This document shows, piece by piece, positions 1 through 7,768 of a stretch of 43,170 nt of DNA. Positions within the stretch are counted from its first letter, which is position 1; the number at the start of each line of letters is the position of its first letter. This stretch comes from Mycobacterium sp. KBS0706 (GTDB lineage: Bacteria; Pseudomonadota; Alphaproteobacteria; DSM-16000; Inquilinaceae): contig NZ_VCCH02000071.1 of NCBI RefSeq assembly GCF_005938675.2, positions 1 to 43,170 of the forward strand, given 5' to 3'. Below the pieces are notes generated by a model, which worked only from the letters and a program-made list of their open reading frames with translations, was not told the origin of the DNA and searched no databases. A program made the translations under genes and the position numbers.

Positions 1-289
1 GGTCGGTCCAGCCCGGCTGCTCGGCCCGGCGCAGCAGCTGCGGCGGGTCGGTCTCGACCTCCGCGATCAGGCCGGACATGGTGCGGCCATAGGCGGTGCA
101 GAGCCGGCCGAGCAGCGACGCGGTCGGGCTGGTCTCGCCGCGCTCCAGCCGCGACAGCGTCGCCCGGCTGATGCCGCTGCGCTCAGCCAGGGCATCGAGC
201 GACCAGCCCTGCTCCGCTCGCAGCGCCGCCAAACGCGCGGCCAACCGGGCATCGACCGGCTCCAGTTCATTCGCGAGCTCACTTCTCAT
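1..289 (-). CDS. XRE-family transcriptional regulator, N-terminal part (cut by window edge)
   Basis: The reading frame is open from the ATG at 289 to the window edge, about 96 codons. Residues about 13-70 form a typical helix-turn-helix of the XRE/Cro type: a start like RLAALRAEQGWSLDALAER followed by SGISRATLSRLERGETSPT, where the recognition helix ends in the familiar S-R-L-E-R-G. After it comes a short linker ending ...RRAEQPGWTD. In this family the missing C-terminal part is commonly a cupin sensor domain, but that lies outside the window. A 13-bp perfect inverted repeat covers the start codon, so autoregulation is likely. The family call is firm; the ligand and target genes are unknown. 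Confidence 0.85.
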   Translation of the reverse strand, partial: MRSELANELEPVDARLAARLAALRAEQGWSLDALAERSGISRATLSRLERGETSPTASLLGRLCTAYGRTMSGLIAEVETDPPQLLRRAEQPGWTD

Positions 290-315
290 GATCGGGAAAT
301 TATCCCGATCATGAG
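285..315. promoter_or_regulatory. Perfect 13-bp inverted repeat over the start codon of the XRE gene (putative operator)
   Basis: Arms CTCATGATCGGGA (285-297) and TCCCGATCATGAG (303-315) are exact reverse complements around the 5-nt spacer AATTA. The ATG of the regulator (289-287) lies inside one arm. On the gene's strand the centre reads GGGATAATTTCCC, so a GATAAT -10-like hexamer sits in the spacer, which would give a leaderless or nearly leaderless transcript. Symmetry plus position suggests the regulator's own binding site. A terminator is less likely because no T-run follows. Confidence 0.6.
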
Positions 316-330
316 AGGTACGCAAGACGC

Positions 331-1194
331 TTACGGCGTCGGCGGCGGGGCGAAACGCGGGTCGGGCGCGTCGGCCGGGAACGGCCGCGGCGAGGCGGCG
401 ACGATCTCGTTGGCCGGGTCGTCGAGCGTGAACAGCGCGACGCCGATGACGCCGATGTTGCGCGGGTCGCCCTGCGGCGTGTTGGCGGCATAGGCGTCAT
501 CCGGCGCGGAGAAGCGGAACGCGGCAACCTCGTCCTCGCTCTTGCGGAAGCCCTCGATCACCAGCATGTCGCCGGGGCGCACCACATAGCCGCGGTTGGC
601 GATGGTGCCGGGCCGGCCGTTCAGCACGTCGAGCCCGTCGACCGTGGCCACGACCTCGACCGTCCGCCGCCCCTGATTGCTGAACGCCAGCCGGTAGAGG
701 TCGCCGGAGCGGCCCTGGAGGCGGAGATCGCCGCCGCCGGTCGGCGTCAGGCGCATCGGCGTGCCCCTGGCGCCGAGCACCGAGAATTCGACGGTGCCGT
801 CCGCGACCGGCAGGCTGCGGATCGTGCTGACCGGCCCCATGGTCGCGCTGCGGCGGCCATCGTAGCGGATCGTCACCTGCGCCTCCGGCCGGCTCGGCCA
901 GAAACGGGCCAGGCTGACGAAGCGGATCGGCGACCGGATCTCCTCGCCCCAGCGCGTGCCCAGCCGCTCCCGCTCCGCGATCTCTGGGCGGGCGGGCTCG
1001 CGACTCCGTGGCTGGGACGACGCCGCGCCGTGGCCGCCCAGCGGCACGAGCCGGTCGGCCGCGGTCTCGGGCGCGGAAAATCTCGACACCGTCTCCTGTT
1101 GCAGCACCGCCTCTTCCACCGGCGGCGGCGACGACACGCAGGCGGCCAGGGCCAGCAGCAGCCCGGCCAGCAGAATCTTCGACAAAGCGCGCAC
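331..1194 (-). CDS. Outer-membrane-type lipoprotein of unknown function
   Basis: A 287-residue protein with a short basic N-terminus, a hydrophobic stretch (residues about 6-18) and the lipobox LAAC, so Cys19 should be lipidated. A proline-rich segment follows, then a beta-rich globular region of about 180 residues (MRLTPTGGGDLRLQGRSG, later RPGTIANRGYVVRPGDML) and a proline-rich tail. I do not recognise a catalytic motif. It lies downstream of nothing obvious and is divergent from the serine hydrolase at 1361; 166 bp between them must hold both promoters. The lipoprotein call is firm; the function is unknown. Confidence 0.8.
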   Translation of the reverse strand: MRALSKILLAGLLLALAACVSSPPPVEEAVLQQETVSRFSAPETAADRLVPLGGHGAASSQPRSREPARPEIAERERLGTRWGEEIRSPIRFVSLARFWPSRPEAQVTIRYDGRRSATMGPVSTIRSLPVADGTVEFSVLGARGTPMRLTPTGGGDLRLQGRSGDLYRLAFSNQGRRTVEVVATVDGLDVLNGRPGTIANRGYVVRPGDMLVIEGFRKSEDEVAAFRFSAPDDAYAANTPQGDPRNIGVIGVALFTLDDPANEIVAASPRPFPADAPDPRFAPPPTP

Positions 1195-1360
1195 GATCTC
1201 TCCCCCGAGACATCCAGCGCCGCATCATCCGTCCCGCTCTGCGGCGAAGCCGTGGCAGGGCGGAGGTGAATCGAAGGCCGAGCAATCCCGGTACAGTGGC
1301 GGGCCGGGGTCCCTGCTACCGATCGGCGGCGCGCCGGACCGCGCCCAGACGGAGACGACC

Positions 1361-2497
1361 ATGCCGCTTCGCCGTGCCCTGCCCCTGATCGCCCTCCTCG
1401 CCTCCCCCGCCTCGGCCGCGGACGCGCCACCCGATTGCCGCGCGCCGGCGGTTCTGGACGATGGCTGGGCCGTCGCCGCCCCGGCCGATGAAGGCTTCGA
1501 CCCGGCGACGCTCTGCGCCGTCGGTCCGGCACTCGACCGGCCCGAGGCGAACGCCCATGCCGTGCTGGTCGTGCGGCACGGCCGGCTGGTCTATGAGCGC
1601 TACTTCGCCGGAGAGGACCAGCGCTGGGGCCAGCCGCTGGGCGCCATCCCGCACGATGCGGAGACCAGGCACGACCTGCGGTCGATCACCAAGAGCGTGA
1701 CCGCGCTGCTGGTCGGCATCGCCGTCGATTACGGCTGGATCAAGGACATCGACGCGCCGGTGCTGTCGCTGCTGCCGCAATATGCCGATCTGCGCTCCCC
1801 CGAGACCGACCGCATCACCCTGCGGCACCTGCTGACCATGTCGAGCGGGCTGGCCTGGAGCGAGGACCTGCCCTACAGCGACCCCCGCAACAGCGAGCGG
1901 CTGATGTCGGACGCGCCGGACCCGTACCGCTACGTGCTGGAGCAGCCCTTCGCCACGACGCTGGGCGAGCGCTGGGTCTACAGCGGCGGGTCGACGGCGC
2001 TGCTGTCGGCGGTACTGAAGCAGGTCTCCGGCCGGCCGCTCGACGTGCTGGCGCAGGAGGTGCTGTTCGCGCCGCTCGGCATCGCCGATGTCGAATGGGT
2101 GCGCTATCCGAATGGCGATCCGGTCGCCGCCTCCGGCCTGCGGCTGCGGCCGCGCGACATCGCCAAGCTTGGCCTGCTGGTGCTCGACCATGGCGCCTGG
2201 CAGGGCAAGCAGATAGTGTCGGCCGGCTGGATCGAGCAGTCCACGACGAAGCAGATCGCCGCCGAAGACCAAGTCGATTACGGCTTCCAATGGTGGCTCG
2301 GCCAGTCGCAGGTCGACGGCCGGAAGATCCGCTGGAGCGCCGGTGTCGGCTGGGGCGGCCAGCGGCTGTTCCTGGTGCCGGACCTGGATCTGCTGGTGGT
2401 GGTCACCGCCGGGCTCTACGACCAACCTGACCTGCAGGATCAGCTCGGCCGGACTGTGCTGGACCGCTATGTGCTGCCGGCCCTGGCGTCGCCCTAG
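1361..2497 (+). CDS. Secreted serine hydrolase of the class C beta-lactamase / penicillin-binding fold
   Basis: 378 residues. I chose the ATG at 1361 because GGAGA lies 5-8 nt upstream and a signal peptide follows at once (MPLRRALPLIALLASPASA, cleavage near residue 19). The nucleophile motif is S-I-T-K in DLRSITKSVTALLVG (about residue 110). The Tyr motif is Y-S-G-G rather than the canonical Y-x-N, and the third motif is not obvious. Paired phrases such as LRHLLTMSSGLAWSEDLPY and YGFQWWLGQSQ are typical of the large beta-lactamase/esterase family. It is probably a periplasmic or exported esterase or peptidase rather than a true lactamase. The 3' end overlaps the stop codon of the opposite gene. 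Confidence 0.85.
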   Translation: MPLRRALPLIALLASPASAADAPPDCRAPAVLDDGWAVAAPADEGFDPATLCAVGPALDRPEANAHAVLVVRHGRLVYERYFAGEDQRWGQPLGAIPHDAETRHDLRSITKSVTALLVGIAVDYGWIKDIDAPVLSLLPQYADLRSPETDRITLRHLLTMSSGLAWSEDLPYSDPRNSERLMSDAPDPYRYVLEQPFATTLGERWVYSGGSTALLSAVLKQVSGRPLDVLAQEVLFAPLGIADVEWVRYPNGDPVAASGLRLRPRDIAKLGLLVLDHGAWQGKQIVSAGWIEQSTTKQIAAEDQVDYGFQWWLGQSQVDGRKIRWSAGVGWGGQRLFLVPDLDLLVVVTAGLYDQPDLQDQLGRTVLDRYVLPALASP

Positions 2498-3975
2498 GGC
2501 GCTTCCTGCTGGAGATAGAAGGCGGCGGCGTCGGCGGTGAAGGCGGTGCGGGCGGAGGCGTCGAAATAGAACATGTGCCCGCCCTTGTAGAGCTTGAGCA
2601 CGACGCGCCCTTCCCGCCCGAGGGGCGGCAGGTGGTCGATCAGGTAGCGGCTGATGGAATAGGGCGTGACGATGTCGCTGCGGCCATGGGCCACCAGCAC
2701 GTCGAGATCGGGGTTCAGCACCAGCAGCTGCCGCAGGTCCCCATCGATGCTGGCCAGGAGACTGCCGCCGGCTTCCCATTTCCATTTCCGGGCGATCTCC
2801 CGATTCAGCAGGTTGAATGTCAGCATGGTCTTGAAGCCGAGCACGTCGTGCGCATAGCCGACGAACAGGCCGCCGAGGGCCTGGGTGTAGCCGTCGAGCA
2901 CCGGATCGGAACCGTCGTCCGGCGGGGCTTCGGGGAACGGATCAGGCGCGGATAGTGCGGCATCGTAGAAGCTGACGATCGCTGCCCCACCCTCGCCGAC
3001 CTGATCGAGAGTGGTCTTGCCGATGAAGCCGCGTGAACGGGCGACAACATCGGGCGACAGCCCGGCGACCCGGGCCACGCGGGCATAAAAGGCGTCGGCC
3101 GCCTCGCCTTCGGGCGGCCGGCCGGCCAGGGTCGTCAGGTAGTCGGTCAAGGCGAAGTGTTCGGCCGTGGCCAGCGCTTCGGGCGTAAAGGCGTCGCGGC
3201 GGTCGAGCGCGGCGGCGGCGAGCGAGGGCAGCCGCAGCGCGGCCACCAGCGCGAACCGATCGGCGCCCACCTGCAGCCGGCCCTCCATGAACGGTGAGAC
3301 CATGACGATACCATTGACCAGGACGCCCTGCTCCCGCTGCAGCACGCGGGCCACCTTCACGCTGCGGTAGCCGCCGTAGCTTTCCCCGAGGATGAATTTC
3401 GGCGAGGCGCCGCGGCGGTTCTGCGCCAGATACAGCGCGATCACCTTCGCCAGCGACTGGGCATCGGCGCGCTCGCCCCAGAACTCTTCCGCCTTGTCGG
3501 GCCTGGCGGCCCGGCTCCAGCCGGCGCCCACCGGATCGATGAAGACCAGGTCGGTGAAGGCCAGCCAGGTGTCGGGATTATCCTGCAGGGTCGCCCGGGC
3601 GGGGTCGCGCACGACATCGGGCGCGATCGCCCTTGGCCCGGCCAAGCCGAGCTGCAGATAGGCCGAGGACGCGCCCGGCCCGCCATTGAACACGAAGGTG
3701 ATCGGCCGGGTGTCGGCAGGCGCATCATCCAGGACATAGGCGGTGGTGAAGACCGCGGCCGAACGGTCGCCGTCCTGGTCGAACAGCGGCATGGTCCCGG
3801 CGGTGGCGGTGTAGGGCAGCGTCCGGCCATCGACCGCAAGTGTATGGCGGGTGACGGCATCGGCCGGCAGCAGCGCCAGCACGCCGCCGGCCGGCTGCTG
3901 CGCCCGGGCTGCGACGGCCAGCAGCAGGACCAGCAGCCCGGCGAGGACCGATCGGAGCGGAATCCGGTACAGCAT
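2494..3975 (-). CDS. Secreted serine carboxypeptidase, peptidase family S10
   Basis: The start at 3975 is preferred: AGGTGA stands just upstream and a clean Sec signal follows (MLYRIPLRSVLAGLLVLLLA..ARA). ATGs at 3993 and 4041 would add an N-terminal stretch before the signal. The mature protein has the S10 hallmarks: oxyanion region FNGGPGASS, nucleophile motif GESYGGYR, an Asp in AHGRSDIVTPY and a His in YKGGHMFYFD, giving the Ser-Asp-His triad in the right order. It should trim C-terminal residues from peptides outside the cytoplasm. It converges on the beta-lactamase-fold gene with a 4-nt overlap and is divergent from the L,D-transpeptidase across an AT-rich gap. Confidence 0.92.
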   Translation of the reverse strand: MLYRIPLRSVLAGLLVLLLAVAARAQQPAGGVLALLPADAVTRHTLAVDGRTLPYTATAGTMPLFDQDGDRSAAVFTTAYVLDDAPADTRPITFVFNGGPGASSAYLQLGLAGPRAIAPDVVRDPARATLQDNPDTWLAFTDLVFIDPVGAGWSRAARPDKAEEFWGERADAQSLAKVIALYLAQNRRGASPKFILGESYGGYRSVKVARVLQREQGVLVNGIVMVSPFMEGRLQVGADRFALVAALRLPSLAAAALDRRDAFTPEALATAEHFALTDYLTTLAGRPPEGEAADAFYARVARVAGLSPDVVARSRGFIGKTTLDQVGEGGAAIVSFYDAALSAPDPFPEAPPDDGSDPVLDGYTQALGGLFVGYAHDVLGFKTMLTFNLLNREIARKWKWEAGGSLLASIDGDLRQLLVLNPDLDVLVAHGRSDIVTPYSISRYLIDHLPPLGREGRVVLKLYKGGHMFYFDASARTAFTADAAAFYLQQEAP

Positions 3976-4125
3976 GATCACCTGTCGGGCCATATATTCA
4001 TCGTACTTTACCACGCCAAATATCCCGATGAAATCCCGCATAATCCATGTTATAAATACATGAGCAAGCGGAACAAAGATAATCGATCGCTTTCTATTCT
4101 CTGCAACTGCGATTGTGCAGATCCG
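3976..4125. promoter_or_regulatory. AT-rich divergent promoter region between carboxypeptidase and L,D-transpeptidase
   Basis: This 150-bp gap is much richer in A/T than its surroundings. A TATAAAT hexamer-like element is at 4051-4057 on the plus strand, and the minus strand also has several AT-rich candidate -10 elements. ATCCCG occurs twice (4023-4028 and 4033-4038). I could not place a convincing pair of -35/-10 elements for either gene. Confidence 0.45.
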
Positions 4126-4953
4126 ATGTCCGCGCGTTTCCTGCTTGCCGCCGCCCTGTCGCTCCTGATCTCGGGATGCGATCGGACGCCCTCCTCAAGC
4201 TCCACGATGCCCGAAGCGGCGTCCGGCGAAACCGCCGGCGAGGTCGCCCGCCTGCAGGCGGCGCTGGCGCGGGATGTGCCTGGCCGGATCACCGATGCGC
4301 CGGACGGCGAACGGCGCTGGGCGGCCCTGGCGCAGGCCGAGATCAAGGCCCGCGGCCAGACCATCCGCCGGCCGCAGCTGGTGATGGTGGTCGATCGGAA
4401 CCCCGCCGTGCAGCAGATGCGCATCCTGCTGGCGCAGCCCTCCGGCGCCTGGCAGAGCCTCGGCGGCACGACGGTCTCGACCGGGCAGGAAGGGCGGCAT
4501 GGCTATTTCATCACGCCGACCGGCGTGTTCCTGCACACGGACGAGATCCTCGACTGGCGCGCCGAAGGCACCTTCAACGCCAACGGCATCCGCGGCCTCG
4601 GACTCCAGGGCATGCGGGTGTGGGATTTCGGCTGGCAGACCGCCGAGCGCGGCTGGGAGGCTGAAGGCCGGGAATCGACCATCCGGCTGCTGGTGCACGC
4701 CACCGATCCTGACGTCCTGGAGCAGCGCCTCGGCCGGCCGGCGTCGAAGGGCTGCATCCGCGTCCCGGGCCCGATGAACGTCTTCCTGGACCGCAACGGC
4801 ATCCTCGACGTCGATTACGAGGCGGCGGCGAAGACCGACCCCCGCTACGACGCCGTGCTGCGCCCGGACCGCACCCCGACGCCGCTGGCGGGCAACATGC
4901 TGGTGATCGTGGATTCCGCCGGGGGCTCCGTGGCCACAGCGCAGGCGCGGTAG
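4126..4953 (+). CDS. L,D-transpeptidase (YkuD domain) lipoprotein
   Basis: 275 residues from the ATG at 4126, chosen because a lipoprotein signal starts there: MSARFLLAAALSLLISGC, lipobox ISGC with Cys18. The C-terminal half is a YkuD/ErfK domain: a histidine in LLVHATDP is followed after a spacer by the catalytic motif SKGCIRV, matching the family pattern H-G/A-T ... S-x-G-C-I-R. Such enzymes make 3-3 cross-links in peptidoglycan or attach proteins to it, in the periplasm. The first 80 residues are a charged linker. An upstream ATG at 4060 would precede the lipobox by 22 residues and is unlikely. Confidence 0.9.
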   Translation: MSARFLLAAALSLLISGCDRTPSSSSTMPEAASGETAGEVARLQAALARDVPGRITDAPDGERRWAALAQAEIKARGQTIRRPQLVMVVDRNPAVQQMRILLAQPSGAWQSLGGTTVSTGQEGRHGYFITPTGVFLHTDEILDWRAEGTFNANGIRGLGLQGMRVWDFGWQTAERGWEAEGRESTIRLLVHATDPDVLEQRLGRPASKGCIRVPGPMNVFLDRNGILDVDYEAAAKTDPRYDAVLRPDRTPTPLAGNMLVIVDSAGGSVATAQAR

Positions 4954-4957
4954 CGAC

Positions 4958-5512
4958 CTATTCCGTCTGCACTCCGCGCTCGCGCAGCATCGTCACCAGA
5001 GCGTCGCGCTGCGGCAGGTAGTCGTCGCGCAGCAGGCCCAGCAGATGCGCGTCGAGGAACTGGCCGCCCTTGCGCACATGCTGGCGCAGCAGCCCCTCCT
5101 CCTGGAAGCCGAAGCGCTTGTGCATCCGCACCACGCCCGGATTGCTGGTCAGCACCTCGCAGCACAGCTTGTTCAGCTTCAGCTCGAGGAAGACGTAATC
5201 CAGCACCTTGAGCTCGACCCAGCTGCCGATGCCCTTGCCGCGCAGGTCGCTGGCGCCGAGGTAGAAGGCCCAGGCGCATTTGCTGTTCTGCTGGTCGATG
5301 TCGACCAGGTTGGCCAGGCCGATCGGCTCGCCGCCGTCCTGTATGATCCAGTAGACCCGGCGCGGGTCGGCGATGGCGCGGGCGAACCAGGCATCGTGCT
5401 CCGGCCGCGTGATCTCATGGTCGGTGTATTGGTGGACCGCGACATGCGGCAGGTTCCGCCAGGTGAACAGCCGGTCGGAATCCTCCGGCTCCACCCGCCT
5501 CAGGCTCAGCAT
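4958..5512 (-). CDS. GNAT acetyltransferase resembling PseH (UDP-4-amino-sugar N-acetyltransferase)
   Basis: 184 residues. The order of motifs follows the PseH group of GNAT enzymes: LRRVEPEDSDRLFTWRN, then YTDHEITRPEHDAWF, then WIIQDGGEPIGLANLVDID, acetyl-CoA loop LRGKGIGSWVELKVLDYVF, and LTSNPGVVRMHKRFGF. PseH acetylates a UDP-linked amino sugar on the way to pseudaminic acid, used in flagellin or surface glycans. No other pse gene is nearby, so the substrate cannot be assigned by context and the symbol is withheld. RimJ/RimL-like ribosomal or small-molecule acetylation is an alternative. It converges on the L,D-transpeptidase gene with a 4-nt gap. Confidence 0.8.
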   Translation of the reverse strand: MLSLRRVEPEDSDRLFTWRNLPHVAVHQYTDHEITRPEHDAWFARAIADPRRVYWIIQDGGEPIGLANLVDIDQQNSKCAWAFYLGASDLRGKGIGSWVELKVLDYVFLELKLNKLCCEVLTSNPGVVRMHKRFGFQEEGLLRQHVRKGGQFLDAHLLGLLRDDYLPQRDALVTMLRERGVQTE

Positions 5513-5558
5513 TTGCGCGGTCCCCGATCGTCGTCTTCGGTGCTGTGATAGGACGGGC

Positions 5559-5589
5559 CACTCGCCGCTGCCAAGGGCCGCGGCGAGTG
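5559..5589. terminator. Inverted repeat between EF-G-like and PseH-like genes
   Basis: Arms CACTCGCCGC (5559-5568) and GCGGCGAGTG (5580-5589) pair perfectly over an 11-nt loop, 22 nt past the stop of the EF-G-like gene on the minus strand. No T-tract follows, so it is a weak or factor-dependent terminator or an mRNA 3'-end stabiliser. Confidence 0.4.
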
Positions 5590-5610
5590 ATCGGACCCGA
5601 CCGCCTCAGC

Positions 5611-7647
5611 CTATGCCGCCAACGCCCTCCGGCGCTCCTCCACCACCTGCTCGGCGATGCGGCCCATCAGCTCCTGCAGATGGTCGAAGCGGGCGGTGAA
5701 GCTGCCGACGCCGAGCGTGACCGAGCGCAGCTCGACCGCCAGGCCGTGCATCTCCGCCTCCGGCAACTGGCAGTCGATCAGGTCCCAGCCGGTCCAGCCC
5801 TCGCGCGCCGTCATGCCGAGGATCTGGCCGCGGCGGCTGGAGACGATGGCGTGCACCTTGGCGGTGTATTCCGCCGGCACCGCGATCGTCACCGCCTGGA
5901 TCGGCTCCAGCAGCACCGGGTCGCAATTCGCCAGCCCCTCGGCCATCGCCATCTGCGACACGGTGCGGAAGGCCTGGTCGGAGCTGTCGACCGAATGGTG
6001 CTGGCCATCGGTCAGCGCCACGGCGAGGTCGACCACCGGGAAGCCCAGCGGGCCGCGCGCCATCGCCTCGCGCGAGCCCGCCTCCACCGCCGGAATATAG
6101 TTCTTCGGCACCGACCCGCCGACCACCTTGTTCTCGAACACGAAGCCGGTGCCGCGCGGCATCGGCCGGATCTCGACCTGGATGTCGGCGAACTGGCCGT
6201 GGCCGCCGGTCTGGCGCTTGAAGCGGGAATGCTGCTTGGTCGGCCGCCGGATCGTCTCACGATAGGCGGTGCGGGTCGGCACCGTGGTGACCGAGACGTT
6301 GAACCGGCTCTTCAGCCGTTCGACCGCGATCTGCAGCTGGATGTCGCCCTGCCCGGCCAGGGTCAGCTCGCCGGTGGCGTCGACGTGGTGCACCGACAGC
6401 GCCGTGTCCTCCTCGCACAGCTTGGCCAGCGAGGTGGTCAGCTTGACGTCGTCCTTGCGGTCCGACAGCGACAGCGCCACGGCGTGCACCGGCTCCGCCG
6501 GCTTCGGCCAATTCCAGGTCGCCTCGGCAGTGCCGTCGGCGCGCAGCGTCTGGCCGGTGGCCAGGTCGTCCAGCCGGGCGATGCCGACGATCTCGCCGGG
6601 GCTGGCCTCGGCCAGCTTCTGGTTCTCGCCGCCCTTCAGCCGGTACAGGCCGGAGATGCGGCGGCTGCCGAGATTGCTGTTGTCGGCCAGCCGGCCGCTC
6701 CACAGCCGCGCCAGGCTGAGCTTGCCGGTGTGCGGCTGGTGCTGGGTCTTGAACACGGTCGCGGCGAAGCCGCCATGGGCGTCGTAGCCGAGCCGGGTCG
6801 CCGCCGCCTCATGCGACGGGGCCTCGTGGCGCAGCGCCTTCCATAGCCGGGTGACGCCGTTGCCGTGCTCGGCCGAGCCGAAGAACACCGGCACGATCAG
6901 GTCCTGCTGCAGGTCGCGGGTGAGCTGGGTGTAGATCTCCTTCGGCGCCGGGATCTTGTCCTCGAGCAGCTGCTCCAGCAGCGCATCGTCGAAATCGGCC
7001 AGGGATTCGAGCAGGGTCTGGCGCGCCTCGTCCTGGCGCGGCTTGACGTCGCCGGGCGCCTCGATCAGGTCGGAGGACTGGTTCTCGCGCCATTTGTAGG
7101 CACGGCCGCTGACCAGGTCGACATAGCCGGAGACGCTGTCGCCGTCGCGGATCGGAACCTCGCGCAGCAGCAGCGGCCGGGCCGAGACCTGCTGCAGGGC
7201 GGCCAGCAGGTCGCGCATGCGGATGCCGGACCGGTCCATCTTGTTGATGAACAGGATGTGCGGGATCTCGTGCTCGTCGAGGAAGCGCAGTAGCGGGGCC
7301 AGGATCACGGCGCGGTCCGGGTCGGCCTCGGCCACCACTACGGCGATGTCGGCGACCATCAGCGCGGCCAGCGCGTCCTGGGCCAGCTCGACCGAGCCGG
7401 AGCAGTCGATCAGGGTCCAATCCTCGTCGAGATAGCGGCAGGAGGCCAGGTTCGGCTCGATCGTCATCTGCCGGGCGCGGGATTCGGGCGAGGCGTCGCC
7501 CACGGTATTGCCCTGGGCCACGCTGCCCTTGCGCGGGATCGCGCCGGCGCTGTGCAGCAGCGCCTCCATCAGCGTGGTCTTGCCGCTCGAATACGGCCCG
7601 ACCAGGGCCGCGCTGCGGAATCTGGGGGCAGGGCGTTCCTGCGGCAT
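5611..7647 (-). CDS. Elongation factor G-like translational GTPase (paralogue, not canonical EF-G)
   Basis: 678 residues from the ATG at 7647, which has GGAGG six nucleotides upstream; the ATG at 7653 would abut the Shine-Dalgarno. G1 is GPYSSGKTT. G3 is DCSGS where canonical EF-G has DTPGH, so the catalytic His position is Ser. G4 is NKMD. Downstream are domain II, the GGHGQFADIQVEI region of domain IV and an EF-G C-terminal domain (GQILGM..REGW). This paralogue is widespread in alphaproteobacteria; its role is not settled, and a ribosome-linked or regulatory GTPase function is inferred. It lies 121 nt downstream of the deaminase gene on the same strand and has its own strong ribosome binding site. 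Confidence 0.92.
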   Translation of the reverse strand: MPQERPAPRFRSAALVGPYSSGKTTLMEALLHSAGAIPRKGSVAQGNTVGDASPESRARQMTIEPNLASCRYLDEDWTLIDCSGSVELAQDALAALMVADIAVVVAEADPDRAVILAPLLRFLDEHEIPHILFINKMDRSGIRMRDLLAALQQVSARPLLLREVPIRDGDSVSGYVDLVSGRAYKWRENQSSDLIEAPGDVKPRQDEARQTLLESLADFDDALLEQLLEDKIPAPKEIYTQLTRDLQQDLIVPVFFGSAEHGNGVTRLWKALRHEAPSHEAAATRLGYDAHGGFAATVFKTQHQPHTGKLSLARLWSGRLADNSNLGSRRISGLYRLKGGENQKLAEASPGEIVGIARLDDLATGQTLRADGTAEATWNWPKPAEPVHAVALSLSDRKDDVKLTTSLAKLCEEDTALSVHHVDATGELTLAGQGDIQLQIAVERLKSRFNVSVTTVPTRTAYRETIRRPTKQHSRFKRQTGGHGQFADIQVEIRPMPRGTGFVFENKVVGGSVPKNYIPAVEAGSREAMARGPLGFPVVDLAVALTDGQHHSVDSSDQAFRTVSQMAMAEGLANCDPVLLEPIQAVTIAVPAEYTAKVHAIVSSRRGQILGMTAREGWTGWDLIDCQLPEAEMHGLAVELRSVTLGVGSFTARFDHLQELMGRIAEQVVEERRRALAA

Positions 7648-7742
7648 GCGCATCCTCCCTTGTGCACGGGCCTGCCATGCCGACCGGGACGAATGCCCGA
7701 TCACGCGGGCCCTTTTGGAGGGTCAGCATGACACTTCCGCGA

Positions 7743-7763
7743 CGATCGGCACAGCCCCGATCG
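7743..7763 (-). terminator. Small hairpin after the deaminase stop codon
   Basis: CGATCGG (7743-7749) pairs with CCGATCG (7757-7763) over 7 nt, starting 5 nt after the stop of the amidohydrolase on the minus strand. There is no T-run, so termination would be weak. Confidence 0.3.
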
Positions 7764-7768
7764 AAGGG

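Noticed and set aside
2494..2497. Four-base tail-to-tail overlaps (also at 39878-39881 and 40841-40844)
   Set aside because: CTAG gives a stop on both strands; this is common in compact GC-rich genomes and not a signal.
3976..4041. Longer start of the S10 carboxypeptidase at 4041
   Set aside because: It would put 22 residues before a complete signal peptide and lacks a ribosome binding site.
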